This document shows, in pieces, positions 1 to 9,688 of a DNA stretch of 44,430 nucleotides. The notes under the pieces were generated by a model. That model was not told where the DNA came from, did no database searches, and saw only the letters and a program-made list of their open reading frames with translations. The stretch is from the NCBI GenBank assembly GCA_016342715.1, contig JAEINW010000019.1, positions 1 through 44,430 of the forward strand, read 5' to 3'. This DNA comes from Salinivirgaceae bacterium. Its GTDB lineage: Bacteria; Bacteroidota; Bacteroidia; Bacteroidales; SZUA-534. How positions within the stretch are numbered: position 1 is the first letter of the stretch; each line of letters opens with the position of its first letter. A program made the translations under genes and the position numbers.

Positions 1-53
1 ATTTTAATAATTTAACATATTTACTTGCGACGGTTCGTATGGTTGTACTAATT

Positions 54-106
54 CTTAGGGCGTTGCCCTAAGTTGAATTATATAAGCCTTGCAGGCTATT
101 TTTTTT
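54..106 (+). other. Two short hairpins, the second terminator-like
   Basis: CTTAGGGC (54-61) pairs perfectly with GCCCTAAG (65-72) over a GTT loop. AGCCT (85-89) pairs with AGGCT (93-97) and is followed by a run of T, like a weak intrinsic terminator for a gene left of the window. Nothing else is recognisable in 1-171. Confidence 0.35.
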
Positions 107-171
107 GATTGTTATGGGTGCTTAGTTTCACTTTAAGACTTTAGTTTTCACAGTTTGTATTTGTAAAATAA

Positions 172-362
172 TATCCTCCCCAGCCCTCCTTAGAAAGTAG
201 GCCTGTCTGCCGATAGGCAGGGAGCTTCATTTGTATTTCAATTAGAATTTGTTTCGTTAATTTTTTGGTTGTGTTCTTTCAATTTGGCAGAATGTAATTA
301 CTCACTTCGTTCATGAACGCTATGCTAAGTTCCTCCCTTTTTAAGGGAGGTTAGGTGGGATA
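172..362. repeat. MITE-like intergenic element with 26-bp imperfect terminal inverted repeats
   Basis: The first 26 bases (172-197) and the reverse complement of the last 26 (337-362) match at about 19 of 26 positions; both begin TATCC. The right end also folds on itself: CCTCCCTT at 332-339 pairs with AAGGGAGG at 343-350 across a TTT loop. Inside are a small hairpin (CTGCC / GGCAG, about 200-221) and a perfect 12-bp palindrome, CGTTCATGAACG (308-319). No ORF is seen. This looks like a non-coding mobile or repetitive element. No second copy lies in the window, so mobility is inferred. Confidence 0.45.
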
Positions 363-451
363 AATAGTACGATGCAAGCATAAAATTTGTTTTTATGAAA
401 TTATCTACATGCATCGCAACAATTTAACATTAAATATTTAGGTGATTTTTT

Positions 452-1768
452 TTAAATTCCCAACTTTTTAATGTGATCTCTTTTTCTTAGTTTATTTAGT
501 TTCTCAAAATTAATCATAAAAAGTAAGGCTATTGCTAAGAATGGTAAAGCCGGAGCTTTATATCTAACCAAGGCTCCTAAAACGGGAGTTGTTAAACCAC
601 TAAGTGCAAATAATATTAATGTGAAGGAAACGCAAAATAAAAACCAGTGGTTTTTTAGATTCCGCTTTGTAAAGTAAAATATGGTAAGTAGTATGGCCGC
701 AACTATTAATAAGTTTTCAAGTGCTGCCATTAACATCATAGCGTTGGAAACTTCAAATAGTGTTGGGCGAAATAATGAATTATAAAGAGCTTGAGGAATT
801 GCTTTTATAAGACTAAAGAGATTTGGTTCAATAGCTTGTATTTCAATTTTACTTCCAACATAATTCAAACTATTTATATAATTTATAAAGTCGTGTTGTT
901 TATGTGCAAGAATTTCGGGGAAACTGATTCCTAAAATTGGTTTTGTGAGCCATGCTCCAATTAGAAAAAATACATGAATTAGTAAATATTTTAGGGCAAT
1001 AAATTTTGGTTTTGTTTTTATGTAGAGAAAAATAAATGCCAATCCAGGCAAAGCCGCAACTAGAATATAGAATTTTGAAATCAGCAATAAAAAAATTGAG
1101 AGTATAAAAACTATCAAACTACTTAGGGTAAAATGTTTTTTCATTAACTGATTAAAAGAATATAATAACATACCAAAGGCAAACATTAAAATGCCTTCTT
1201 TTAGTAAGCCTGAAGTCCAAAAATAAAGCGATGGAATAAAAAATACGACCAAAACAAGCAGCCATTTTTGATTTTTAAAATAAGATAAAAACACTTTATA
1301 AATTCCCCATAAGCCGGTAAATGATAGAAATGAAATAATTAATGTGTGTATATGAATGTTGCCCATGGAAATTAAACGAACAAGAGCATTGAACCTAATT
1401 ACCGTTAAATTGTCGTTAAAAAGACCATAGTTAAAGGGTTTCATCCAAAAGTAGCAGGTGTAATAATATTTGTCTAAATGTGGTGCATTTCCACCAATGC
1501 CAGTAATCATTCGAAGATAATCCCAAGGGTTTTCGTAAATGGCACTATGAATAATAATTCCATCGTCGAAGTATTTAAAAATGTCGGAAGAATACCTAGC
1601 ATCATAGAATTTTGAATAAACAAAGAAAACTGATAAGCCAGCAAAAAATTTGAGAATGAATAATATTATTGGTGTGTATTTGGGCAAGTGGTGATTTTTA
1701 AAAAATGGTGATTTGTAAATAATCACACAGAAAATTATCATATATATAACTAGCAATATATAGCTCAT
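452..1768 (-). CDS. Polytopic inner-membrane protein, function unknown
   Basis: This 438-residue protein is almost entirely hydrophobic, with roughly ten or more membrane segments separated by short loops. It ends in a basic tail (KLNKLRKRDHIKK). The early loop is acidic and aromatic (DIFKYFDDG, about residue 60), which recalls membrane glycosyltransferases of the GT-C type, but no diagnostic motif is visible and I do not assign a function. The start is the ATG at 1768. An in-frame TTG at 1855 would give a longer ORF, but that extension reads through a -7 promoter box at 1783-1790 as residues SIFAK and overlaps the start of menG. The gene is divergent from menG. Confidence 0.7.
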   Translation of the reverse strand: MSYILLVIYMIIFCVIIYKSPFFKNHHLPKYTPIILFILKFFAGLSVFFVYSKFYDARYSSDIFKYFDDGIIIHSAIYENPWDYLRMITGIGGNAPHLDKYYYTCYFWMKPFNYGLFNDNLTVIRFNALVRLISMGNIHIHTLIISFLSFTGLWGIYKVFLSYFKNQKWLLVLVVFFIPSLYFWTSGLLKEGILMFAFGMLLYSFNQLMKKHFTLSSLIVFILSIFLLLISKFYILVAALPGLAFIFLYIKTKPKFIALKYLLIHVFFLIGAWLTKPILGISFPEILAHKQHDFINYINSLNYVGSKIEIQAIEPNLFSLIKAIPQALYNSLFRPTLFEVSNAMMLMAALENLLIVAAILLTIFYFTKRNLKNHWFLFCVSFTLILFALSGLTTPVLGALVRYKAPALPFLAIALLFMINFEKLNKLRKRDHIKKLGI

Positions 1769-1782
1769 AGAAGTTTTTTTTG

Positions 1783-1790
1783 CAAATATA
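1783..1790 (-). promoter_or_regulatory. -7 box TATATTTG for the membrane protein gene
   Basis: On the minus strand TATATTTG matches the Bacteroidota -7 consensus TAnnTTTG exactly. It lies 14 bases upstream of the ATG at 1768. No clear -33 TTTG is seen at 19-base spacing. Confidence 0.55.
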
Positions 1791-1849
1791 GAAAACCTTG
1801 ATATCGATTGTATGTTTTTTTGTTTATTTGTGGTCTGAATTAAACTGAA

Positions 1850-2593
1850 ATGCAAGAAGTAAAACCTTATTTAAATTTAGAAAGCAGTAAAAAGGAACAA
1901 GTTGCCAGCATGTTCAATAATATTGCTGGGAAGTATGATTTCTTGAATCATTTTTTATCGATGAATATTGATAAAGGTTGGCGTAAAAAAGTAGTTAAAA
2001 TATTAATTGAACATAAAGCAAAACGAATTTTAGATGTGGCAACTGGTACTGGAGATTTAGCCATTGCCTCTCTAAATGCAAATCCTGAAAGAATTGATGG
2101 AATTGATATTTCTGAGGGTATGCTTGCTGTTGGCGTGGAAAAAATTAAAAAGAAAAAGCTTGATCATCAAATATTTCTTAAAAGTGGGGATGCCGAGAAT
2201 ATTCCTTTTGAAGAGCAAACATTTGATGCTGTAACTGTGGCTTTTGGTGTTCGTAATTTCGAAAATTTAGACAAAGGTTTGGGCGAAATGTTACGGGTTT
2301 TAAAAGCTAATGGGAAAACTATAATTCTTGAATTTACCATGCCGATTACATTTCCTATTAAACAGCTTTATAAGTTTTATTTTAAATATATTTTGCCCAC
2401 TTTAGGTAAATTAGTTTCAAAAGATGATAGCGCTTATACATATCTTCCCGAATCGGTAGGTGCTTTTGCACAACGCAATGAATTAATTGCAAAGATGGAA
2501 AAAGTTGGATTTACCGATTGTTATTATAAAAGTTTGTCATTTGGCATTGCAGCCATTTATGTAGGTTCAAAAAAGGTTTCTAAAGTATTGTAA
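1850..2593 (+). CDS. menG: Demethylmenaquinone methyltransferase (UbiE/MenG)
   Basis: SAM-dependent C-methyltransferase that makes menaquinone from demethylmenaquinone, the last step of the pathway in respiring Bacteroidota. At 247 residues it is of normal family length. The UbiE signature around residues 20-46 ([13 protein letters not shown] then WRKK) is followed by SAM motif [11 protein letters not shown], at residues 61-70. The second family signature, [14 protein letters not shown], lies near residue 130. It starts at the ATG at 1850 and is followed by porT (36-base gap) and an FAD oxidoreductase (10-base gap), so the three are probably co-transcribed. Confidence 0.93.
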   Translation: MQEVKPYLNLESSKKEQVASMFNNIAGKYDFLNHFLSMNIDKGWRKKVVKILIEHKAKRILDVATGTGDLAIASLNANPERIDGIDISEGMLAVGVEKIKKKKLDHQIFLKSGDAENIPFEEQTFDAVTVAFGVRNFENLDKGLGEMLRVLKANGKTIILEFTMPITFPIKQLYKFYFKYILPTLGKLVSKDDSAYTYLPESVGAFAQRNELIAKMEKVGFTDCYYKSLSFGIAAIYVGSKKVSKVL

Positions 2594-2629
2594 AATTTTT
2601 TGGTATTTTTAACGTTTAAGGATTTGAAA

Positions 2630-3349
2630 ATGAAGATAAAAACTATCATATTTCTACTTTTTTTATTGCCAACTATACTTTTGGCTCAAAAGTCAAAGGT
2701 TTGGAATAAGCCATTGTATGATGCTTATAAATACCATTTTGGCTTTGCTTTTTCTGGCGGCTTGCTTGATTTTAGTGTTACTCATTCCGAAAACTTCATG
2801 TCTGACACCACAATTAATTCAATTGAAGGTCAGGCCAGACCTTTATTTGGAGTAAGTATGGTTTCTAATCTTCGATTAAATGAGAATTTTGATTTGCGTT
2901 TTACACCTGGCCTATATTTTGGACAAAGGAATCTTGTTTATAATCACAATGTTTTAAATAAAACAGACTCTACTTATTCCCCACAACAGCATGTAATGAA
3001 AATTGAAACAACCTTTCTTCAATTCCCATTAAATATTAAATACAGAGCTGTAAGGGAAAATAATTACAGACCGTATGTGGTTTTTGGGGTAAATTATGTG
3101 ATTGACTTAGCCGCAAGAAAAAAAATAAAAGAAGAAGAAAAACCTAAAATAAGGTTGTATAGACAAGACATTTTATTGGAAGCTGGTTTTGGAGTGGATT
3201 ATTACCTTCCATTTTTTAAGCTTTCAACAGAATTGCGTTTTTCTTATGGATTAATGAATATTGTAAATTACGATGACACTCCATATACAAATAATACCTT
3301 TGAAAGACTTGGAACAAAAATGGTTTCATTAATTGTATTCTTTGAATAA
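2630..3349 (+). CDS. porT: Type IX secretion outer-membrane protein PorT/SprT
   Basis: A 239-residue protein with a signal peptide (hydrophobic core then LLAQ, cleavage near residue 20). The rest alternates like an outer-membrane beta-barrel of about eight strands and ends in an aromatic residue plus E. PorT/SprT is a beta-barrel protein required for T9SS secretion and gliding in Porphyromonas and Flavobacterium. The position directly after menG fits the conserved ubiE-porT neighbourhood known in this phylum, and length and fold agree. The ATG at 2630 is chosen over an upstream TTG at 2600 because it begins the signal peptide. A generic PorT-like porin would be the alternative. Confidence 0.78.
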   Translation: MKIKTIIFLLFLLPTILLAQKSKVWNKPLYDAYKYHFGFAFSGGLLDFSVTHSENFMSDTTINSIEGQARPLFGVSMVSNLRLNENFDLRFTPGLYFGQRNLVYNHNVLNKTDSTYSPQQHVMKIETTFLQFPLNIKYRAVRENNYRPYVVFGVNYVIDLAARKKIKEEEKPKIRLYRQDILLEAGFGVDYYLPFFKLSTELRFSYGLMNIVNYDDTPYTNNTFERLGTKMVSLIVFFE

Positions 3350-3359
3350 GTAATATTCC

Positions 3360-4913
3360 ATGGAAAAAGAAATTACGCTTGTTTTATCACCAAAGCAAGC
3401 TTCAAGTACGGCTTTATACACCCCTTTAATTGCAAACAAATTAAAAGTTTCGCTAAAACAAATTAGCTATACTAAAGTAATTAATCGGTCGATTGATGCC
3501 AGAGGACGAAATGTAAAAATAAATTTGAAACTATTAGTTTGCATTGATTCACCTCCTAAGGAAAAAGGAAAAATAAATATAAAATATAAAAACGTAAAGA
3601 ATTCAGAACCGGTGCTTATTATTGGAGCTGGTCCTGCTGGTTTATTTGCAGCTTTAAAGCTCTTAGAAATTGGATTAAAACCCATTATTATTGAACGTGG
3701 GAAAGATGTTATTTCACGAAAACGTGATATTGCTGATATTCATAAAAATAAGGCGTTGAATCCAGATTCTAATTATGCTTTTGGTGAGGGTGGTGCTGGT
3801 ACATTTTCTGATGGAAAGCTTTATACGCGCTCAAAAAAAAGGGGCAGTAATAAAAATGTATTAAATGTTTTAACGCAACATGGAGCATCCGAGGATATTT
3901 TAATTGATGCACATCCTCATATTGGATCGGATAAATTGCCGGGTATTATTAAATCGATACGAGAAAGCATAATTGAATATGGTGGTGAGATTCATTTTAA
4001 TACCTGTTTGAAATCTTTACTAATTGAATCGAATTCAATTAAGGGAATTGTAACAAAGAATAACGAAAAAATTGAATCGCGAGCAGTTATTCTTGCCACA
4101 GGCCATTCGGCACGTGATGTTTATTTCATGTTGAATGAATTGGGAATAATGCTTGAGGCCAAATCTTTTGCAATGGGAGTTCGAATAGAACATCCTCAAG
4201 AGTTAATTGATTCCATTCAATATTCTTGCGATTTCAGAGGACCTTATTTGCCAGCAGCTTCGTATGGCTTGGTTCAACAAGTAAAAGAAAGAGGCGTATA
4301 TTCTTTTTGTATGTGCCCTGGAGGTATCATTGTTCCAGCTTCAACCGCAGCTGATGAGATGGTGGTAAATGGAATGTCACCATCGAACAGAAACACACGC
4401 TGGGCAAATTCAGGAATTGTTGTTGAAATAAGACCAGAGGATATAAAAAATGTTAATATAAATGCTTTAATAGGATTAGATTATCAACAGAAATTTGAGA
4501 AGTTAGCCTTTGCAAATGGGGGTGAAGGACAAATTGCTCCTGCACAAAACATGGTTGATTTTGTTGAGGGTAGAATTTCAAATAAATTAGCAGAAAGCTC
4601 TTTTCGTCCTTCCATTCAAACTTCTGCAATGCATGAATGGATTCCTGAGCAAATTCGATTCAGATTGCAAGAAGGTTTTAAAGCTTTTGGCAAAAAAATG
4701 AAAGGGTATTACACAAATGAAGCAACTTTAATTGGAGTTGAAAGTAGAACAAGTTCACCGGTTCGTATTCCACGAGACAGAGAAACTATGCAGCATCCTC
4801 AAATAAAAGGATTGTTTCCTAGTGGCGAAGGTTCAGGATATGCCGGAGGAATTACTTCATCGGCAATTGATGGTGAAAATACAGCAGTTAAGGTTGATGA
4901 ATATTTGAAATAA
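3360..4913 (+). CDS. NAD(P)/FAD-dependent oxidoreductase (COG2509-type)
   Basis: A 517-residue flavoprotein of the uncharacterised FAD-dependent dehydrogenase family. The dinucleotide-binding motif GAGPAG is at residues 89-94, followed about 20 residues later by an acidic strand end (IIIERG). It is preceded by an N-terminal domain of about 80 residues typical of this family. A second FAD contact, GLFPSGEGSGYAGG, lies near the C-terminus. The substrate is unknown. It lies 10 bases after porT and probably belongs to the menG-porT operon. Soluble and cytoplasmic; no signal peptide. Confidence 0.85.
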   Translation: MEKEITLVLSPKQASSTALYTPLIANKLKVSLKQISYTKVINRSIDARGRNVKINLKLLVCIDSPPKEKGKINIKYKNVKNSEPVLIIGAGPAGLFAALKLLEIGLKPIIIERGKDVISRKRDIADIHKNKALNPDSNYAFGEGGAGTFSDGKLYTRSKKRGSNKNVLNVLTQHGASEDILIDAHPHIGSDKLPGIIKSIRESIIEYGGEIHFNTCLKSLLIESNSIKGIVTKNNEKIESRAVILATGHSARDVYFMLNELGIMLEAKSFAMGVRIEHPQELIDSIQYSCDFRGPYLPAASYGLVQQVKERGVYSFCMCPGGIIVPASTAADEMVVNGMSPSNRNTRWANSGIVVEIRPEDIKNVNINALIGLDYQQKFEKLAFANGGEGQIAPAQNMVDFVEGRISNKLAESSFRPSIQTSAMHEWIPEQIRFRLQEGFKAFGKKMKGYYTNEATLIGVESRTSSPVRIPRDRETMQHPQIKGLFPSGEGSGYAGGITSSAIDGENTAVKVDEYLK

Positions 4914-4945
4914 TTTTACATTAATTTTTAATTATTCATTGCACA

Positions 4946-5719
4946 TTAATAATTGTTAATCGACAGGGCTCTTCTTCTAAATTCAGAACACACAATAGCA
5001 CAAGCTACACCCACATTTAACGATTCAATATTTCTTGTGTTTTCAGGGAAATTTGGAATTAAAATCGCTTTATCGATATATTTTTCAAGTTCTTTCGAAA
5101 CTCCTTTCGACTCATTTCCCATAATAACTAAGGCTTTCTTAGATAATTCAGCATTGTAAATATTTTCGCCCTTTAATAGCGTTCCATAAATTGAAACTTT
5201 GTCATTTTTGGCTTTTTGTAAAAGAGGAATTAATTCGGTATAAATAATATTTATATTAAAAATAGCACCCATAGTTGATTGAATAACTTTGGTATTGTAT
5301 GCTTCAACAGTGTCTCTTGAGCAATAAATAGTTTTTATTCCAAACCAGCTCGCTGTTCTGATAATGGTTCCAAAATTACCTGGATCTTGAATATTATCTA
5401 ATACTAAGGACAAATCAGAAAAGAAATAATCAGTGGTTGGTTCACTTTTTGGAATTTCAACCAGTGCCAGATGTTTATTTGGTGTTTTTAAAGAACTAAT
5501 TCTGTTTAATTCTTTTTCAGCGATTAATGATATTTTTTGATTGATATAATTTGATTGCAAGGTAGAATCGGTAGTAAATACTTCTTTAATTTTGAATTTA
5601 TTTGATTGGAGTAGCTCCAAAACCATTTTTTCGCCTTCAACAATAAAACAATTGTGTTCGGTTCTAAACTTCTTTTTATCAAGCGATTTAATGAATTTTA
5701 TAGTATTATTAGAAAGCAT
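4946..5719 (-). CDS. TrmH/SpoU-family RNA 2'-O-methyltransferase
   Basis: A 257-residue SPOUT methyltransferase that would put a 2'-O-methyl group on rRNA (or tRNA) using SAM. An N-terminal substrate-binding domain (about 1-95, FIVEGEKMVLELL) precedes the SpoU domain. The SpoU domain shows all three trefoil-knot motifs: DNIQDPGNFGTIIRTA, VIMGNESKGVS and IESLNVGVACAI. The ATG at 5719 is preferred to one at 5755, because the 12-residue extension (with FSIFAK) is a translated -7 promoter box at 5734-5741. It is divergent from tamL. The exact target base cannot be read from the sequence. Confidence 0.87.
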   Translation of the reverse strand: MLSNNTIKFIKSLDKKKFRTEHNCFIVEGEKMVLELLQSNKFKIKEVFTTDSTLQSNYINQKISLIAEKELNRISSLKTPNKHLALVEIPKSEPTTDYFFSDLSLVLDNIQDPGNFGTIIRTASWFGIKTIYCSRDTVEAYNTKVIQSTMGAIFNINIIYTELIPLLQKAKNDKVSIYGTLLKGENIYNAELSKKALVIMGNESKGVSKELEKYIDKAILIPNFPENTRNIESLNVGVACAIVCSEFRRRALSINNY

Positions 5720-5733
5720 ATTAACATTTTTGG

Positions 5734-5741
5734 CAAATATA
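5734..5741 (-). promoter_or_regulatory. -7 box TATATTTG for the RNA methyltransferase
   Basis: Exact TAnnTTTG match on the minus strand, 14 bases upstream of the ATG at 5719. It settles the start codon. Confidence 0.55.
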
Positions 5742-5821
5742 CTAAACTTTAGCACGTATATTGTTTAACAAAATAGTCATAAAAAAGTGTGGCATATTAT
5801 TTATGGTTGCAATTTGATAGT

Positions 5822-5829
5822 TATATTTG
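5822..5829 (+). promoter_or_regulatory. -7 box TATATTTG for tamL
   Basis: Exact TAnnTTTG match ending 21 bases before the tamL ATG. No -33 box at the usual spacing. It is divergent from the box at 5734-5741. Confidence 0.55.
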
Positions 5830-5850
5830 CCATTGAAAATGAATCAATAG

Positions 5851-8199
5851 ATGCGACAATTATTAAAGGAATTAAAAAGTAGGTCATTTATATATTTTCT
5901 TGTTATTTTATATTCTTTATCGAGTTGCAAGCCAACACGCTTATTAACCGAAGATGAATATTTATTTCAAAATAATACAACAAAAATTGACTCCAAAAAT
6001 ATTAATAAAAGTGATTTAACCGGCTATTATCGTCAAAAGCCAAATAAAAGAACTTTAATAATTTTCAAGCTTCCATTAGCAGCATATAATTTTTCAAAGC
6101 TAGGTAAAGAGCGCAAATGGAAACAATGGGTTGGAAGGGTAATTGGAGAACCACCAACGGTGTACGATTCCCTTTTAGTAGAAAGAACCAGACAGCAGTT
6201 TGTTAGGTATTTAAAAAATGAAGCGTATTATAATGCTATTGTAACCAAAGAAACTGAACTTAAAAGAAAAAGAGCATGGGTTACTTATTCCATTGAAGCC
6301 AAGGATCCTATTGTTATTAATTCTGTTAGTTACACCATAAATGATTCCTTAATAGCACCATTAATTTTTTCAGATACATCAAAAAGAATGTTACGAAAAG
6401 GTGACTTGTTTAAGTTAGAATCATTGCAAAATGAGCGAAATAGAATTACACGGCAGGTACGAGACAGTGGATATTTTTATTTCAAAGAAGATTATATAAG
6501 CTATAAAGTTGATACCACTGATTTAATTGCCGATATTAATGTTGTGATAAATAAAGCGCTAGTATTTGACACAGAGAATAATCCAAGTGTGGAAAATCAT
6601 AAAAAATATTGGATTAATAAGGTATTTGTTTACCCAGATTTTGATCCACAAAAAGCAATAAGAAATAAGAATAATTATTTTTTATCGTTTGATACCATTG
6701 ATTATAATGGATTTAACATGATTTATACTGGTGATGTAAATGTAAGACCAAAAACAATTTTAAAGGCAAATGCCATTTGCCCTGGCGATAAATACAATTT
6801 TTCAAAAGTAGAATCAACCACAAAATTTTTAAATTCACTTAGGCTTTTTCGATTAAACAATATAAACTTTTCACCAACAGTAGAAAGTGACAGTTTGATC
6901 GATTGTAATATTCAATTAACACCTGCAACTTATCAGAATATTTCTGTGAATATAGAAACCACTAGTACTCAAGGGAACTATGGATTAGGAGGTTATTTAA
7001 ACTATCAGCACAGGAATTTGTTCAAAGGAGCGGAAATATTGAATATTAAAGTTTCAGGATCTGTTCAAAGGCAGAATAAAACAGAAACCAATGATGGAGT
7101 TATAGTTGACGCATTTAATATTATTGATTACGGGATGATTGCCAGTTTAGAGACTCCTTCTTTCATCTTACCGTTTAAAATGCAACGCTTTTATAAAAAA
7201 TATAATCCAAAAACAGCATTTTCATTAGTGTTGAATACTCAGAAAAAGCCAAAATATTACAATCGAAATATTTATGGTATTAGCATGGGCTATAATTGGA
7301 AAGGTTCCAAAAATGTGAAACATGTGTTAAATCCCTTTGATTTTAGTTCAGTAACAATTCCATTAAAAACTCAATTGTTTGACAGTATTATTGATGGAAA
7401 ATATATTGAAAATAGTTTTAAGGATTATTTTATTGCTGGTGGAAATTATAGTATTATTTTTCAAAATAAGAAAAAAACAGAAGGGAATAGCTATACATAT
7501 GTTAGATGGAATGTAGGGATTGCAGGAAATTTGATTCACTTTTTGCATAGAAACGTTTTTACTAAAGATACAGTAGCAGGTGGATATTATAAGATATTTA
7601 ATTATCAATATGCCCAATATGTCCAATCCGATATTGATGTACGATACTTTGGTTTTTTTAATAAAGATCACTTAATAGCAACTCGCTTTTTTGCAGGTCT
7701 TGCTGCGCCCATGCCCAACGGAAACGCAAAAGCCATCCCCTTTGTTAAGCAATATTTTGCGGGTGGTGCTCAGGATTTAAGAGCTTGGCCTGCAAGATCA
7801 TTAGGTCCAGGAACATATACGCTACCAAACACAGGTGAAGCCGGATATTATGACCAAACCGCAGATATTAAATTAGCAGTGAATATCGAATATAGATTTA
7901 GTTTTACTCGAAGTTGGAAAGGAGCATTATTTGTTGATGCTGGTAATATATGGTCGATTAGTGATGAGGATGAGCGATCGGGAGCTTTGTTTAAAAGAGA
8001 TGAATTTTATAAACAATTTGCTGTTGGAACAGGTTTTGGTTTGCGCTACGATTTAAAGTTTGCAGTTCTTCGATTAGATTGGGGAATAAAAGTAAATGAT
8101 CCTTCCATTCAGGGAAATGATTCATGGGTATTGTTTCATAATCCTTTTGTTCCAAGAAATGATTTAACATGGCATTTTGCTATTGGCTATCCTTTTTAA
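5851..8199 (+). CDS. tamL: TamL, Omp85/BamA-superfamily outer-membrane lipoprotein
   Basis: A 782-residue Omp85 protein. The N-terminus is a lipoprotein signal with lipobox LSSC (Cys26), which distinguishes the Bacteroidota TamL type from BamA. POTRA-like alpha/beta repeats occupy the first half (to about residue 370). A 16-strand-type surface-antigen barrel follows, with strand sequences such as QYFAGGAQDLRAWPARSLGPG, and the protein ends in aromatic F. TamL is thought to pair with TamB in outer-membrane assembly; no tamB lies nearby. It is read divergently from the RNA methyltransferase. BamA itself is less likely because of the lipobox. Confidence 0.82.
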   Translation: MRQLLKELKSRSFIYFLVILYSLSSCKPTRLLTEDEYLFQNNTTKIDSKNINKSDLTGYYRQKPNKRTLIIFKLPLAAYNFSKLGKERKWKQWVGRVIGEPPTVYDSLLVERTRQQFVRYLKNEAYYNAIVTKETELKRKRAWVTYSIEAKDPIVINSVSYTINDSLIAPLIFSDTSKRMLRKGDLFKLESLQNERNRITRQVRDSGYFYFKEDYISYKVDTTDLIADINVVINKALVFDTENNPSVENHKKYWINKVFVYPDFDPQKAIRNKNNYFLSFDTIDYNGFNMIYTGDVNVRPKTILKANAICPGDKYNFSKVESTTKFLNSLRLFRLNNINFSPTVESDSLIDCNIQLTPATYQNISVNIETTSTQGNYGLGGYLNYQHRNLFKGAEILNIKVSGSVQRQNKTETNDGVIVDAFNIIDYGMIASLETPSFILPFKMQRFYKKYNPKTAFSLVLNTQKKPKYYNRNIYGISMGYNWKGSKNVKHVLNPFDFSSVTIPLKTQLFDSIIDGKYIENSFKDYFIAGGNYSIIFQNKKKTEGNSYTYVRWNVGIAGNLIHFLHRNVFTKDTVAGGYYKIFNYQYAQYVQSDIDVRYFGFFNKDHLIATRFFAGLAAPMPNGNAKAIPFVKQYFAGGAQDLRAWPARSLGPGTYTLPNTGEAGYYDQTADIKLAVNIEYRFSFTRSWKGALFVDAGNIWSISDEDERSGALFKRDEFYKQFAVGTGFGLRYDLKFAVLRLDWGIKVNDPSIQGNDSWVLFHNPFVPRNDLTWHFAIGYPF

Positions 8200-8305
8200 A
8201 ATATGATTTTTATTTTTTTCAATTTGTTAATTATCATCTGTAGCTCTTGAATTTAATGCTAATTTTTCGCATTATTGCACATTCGTAGCCTAAAACAAAT
8301 ATAAT

Positions 8306-9676
8306 ATGCAAAAACAAAGAGATAGCTTTTCAAGTAAATTTGGAATAATTGCTGCAGCAGCTGGATCGGCCATTGGGCTAGGTAATATATGGAAATTTCC
8401 ATACATAGCAGGTGAAAATGGAGGAAGTGCATTCATAATTATATATCTTATTTTCATTGTGTTGATAGGAGTTCCAGTTATGATGTCAGAATTTATTATA
8501 GGTAGAAAAGCCAAACAAAATGTGTTTGGTGCATTCAGACAACTCACTTCACATGGTTTTTGGAAAATAATTGGTATTATGGGAGTTTTGGCAGCTTTTT
8601 TAATATTATCATTTTACGGAACAGTTGCAAGTTGGACTATTGAATACTTAGTTCTTGCATTTAAAGATGGATTTTCCGGTAAATCATCCGATGAGTTAAC
8701 ATTCATGTTCGAATCATTTAGTCAAAGCACCTTTAAACCAATTGTATGGCAAGTTTTATTTATGGCATTAACTGCATATATTGTTATAGGAGGCATAAAA
8801 AAAGGCATTGAAAAATACACAAAAATATTAATGCCACTATTGGTAGTAATTATTATTTATTTAGATATAACTGCAATAACTCTAAAGGGAGGAATGGGAG
8901 GAATTCGCTTTTTATTTTATCCTGATTTTTCAGTTTTAACACATCAAAGTATTATTGATGCTTTAGGTCATGCATTTTTTACTTTAAGTTTAGGAATGGG
9001 AGTGTTAATAACCTATGGATCTTATTTTAAGAAAGATACTAATATTACAAGCACAAGTATATCGGTAGCTGGCGCAGATACAATAATTGCACTTTTAGCT
9101 GGCTTAGCTATTTTTCCGGTTGTATTCGCATTTGGAGCAGAACCAGGAAAAGGTGCAGGACTGGTATTTATGACCTTACCTAAAATATTTGAGTTAATTC
9201 CAGGAGGTTATATTTTTTCAATTTTATTCTTTTTGTTACTTTCTGTGGCTGCCTTAACCTCTTCAATATCAATATTAGAAGTTATTGTGGCCTATATTTC
9301 TGAGGAAAAAAATATTTCAAGAAAAAAGGCAACAATTATAACTGCTATTTTAATTACTCTAACTGGTATTGTTTGTACCTTATCGTTTGGGCCATTAAAT
9401 CACATTCAGTTAAGAGGGTTTACTATATTTGATATTTTTGATAAACTAGCTTCCAATATACTGCTTCCATTGGGAGGTATGTTTATATCTATTTTTATTG
9501 GCTGGAAGTTGAAAAAACAAATTATTACTGATGAACTTGGGAATTATGGAACACTTCGCTTTAAATTTTTGAAAGTATTTATGTTTTTAGTTCGATATTT
9601 GGCTCCTATTGCAATACTAATTGTATTGGTTCAAGGAATATGGCAAATAATAATGGAAATGATAATAGCCGGCTAA
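8306..9676 (+). CDS. Sodium-dependent transporter, NSS/SNF (LeuT-fold) family
   Basis: A 456-residue inner-membrane symporter that uses the Na+ gradient to take up an amino acid or similar solute. The hallmark of the family is at the start: SAIGLGNIWKFPYIAGENGG (about residues 19-38), containing the unwound TM1 that binds Na+ and substrate. About eleven to twelve hydrophobic segments follow. The substrate cannot be deduced. The next gene starts 12 bases downstream, so the two may be co-transcribed. Confidence 0.92.
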   Translation: MQKQRDSFSSKFGIIAAAAGSAIGLGNIWKFPYIAGENGGSAFIIIYLIFIVLIGVPVMMSEFIIGRKAKQNVFGAFRQLTSHGFWKIIGIMGVLAAFLILSFYGTVASWTIEYLVLAFKDGFSGKSSDELTFMFESFSQSTFKPIVWQVLFMALTAYIVIGGIKKGIEKYTKILMPLLVVIIIYLDITAITLKGGMGGIRFLFYPDFSVLTHQSIIDALGHAFFTLSLGMGVLITYGSYFKKDTNITSTSISVAGADTIIALLAGLAIFPVVFAFGAEPGKGAGLVFMTLPKIFELIPGGYIFSILFFLLLSVAALTSSISILEVIVAYISEEKNISRKKATIITAILITLTGIVCTLSFGPLNHIQLRGFTIFDIFDKLASNILLPLGGMFISIFIGWKLKKQIITDELGNYGTLRFKFLKVFMFLVRYLAPIAILIVLVQGIWQIIMEMIIAG

Positions 9677-9688
9677 TACTCTAATAGT

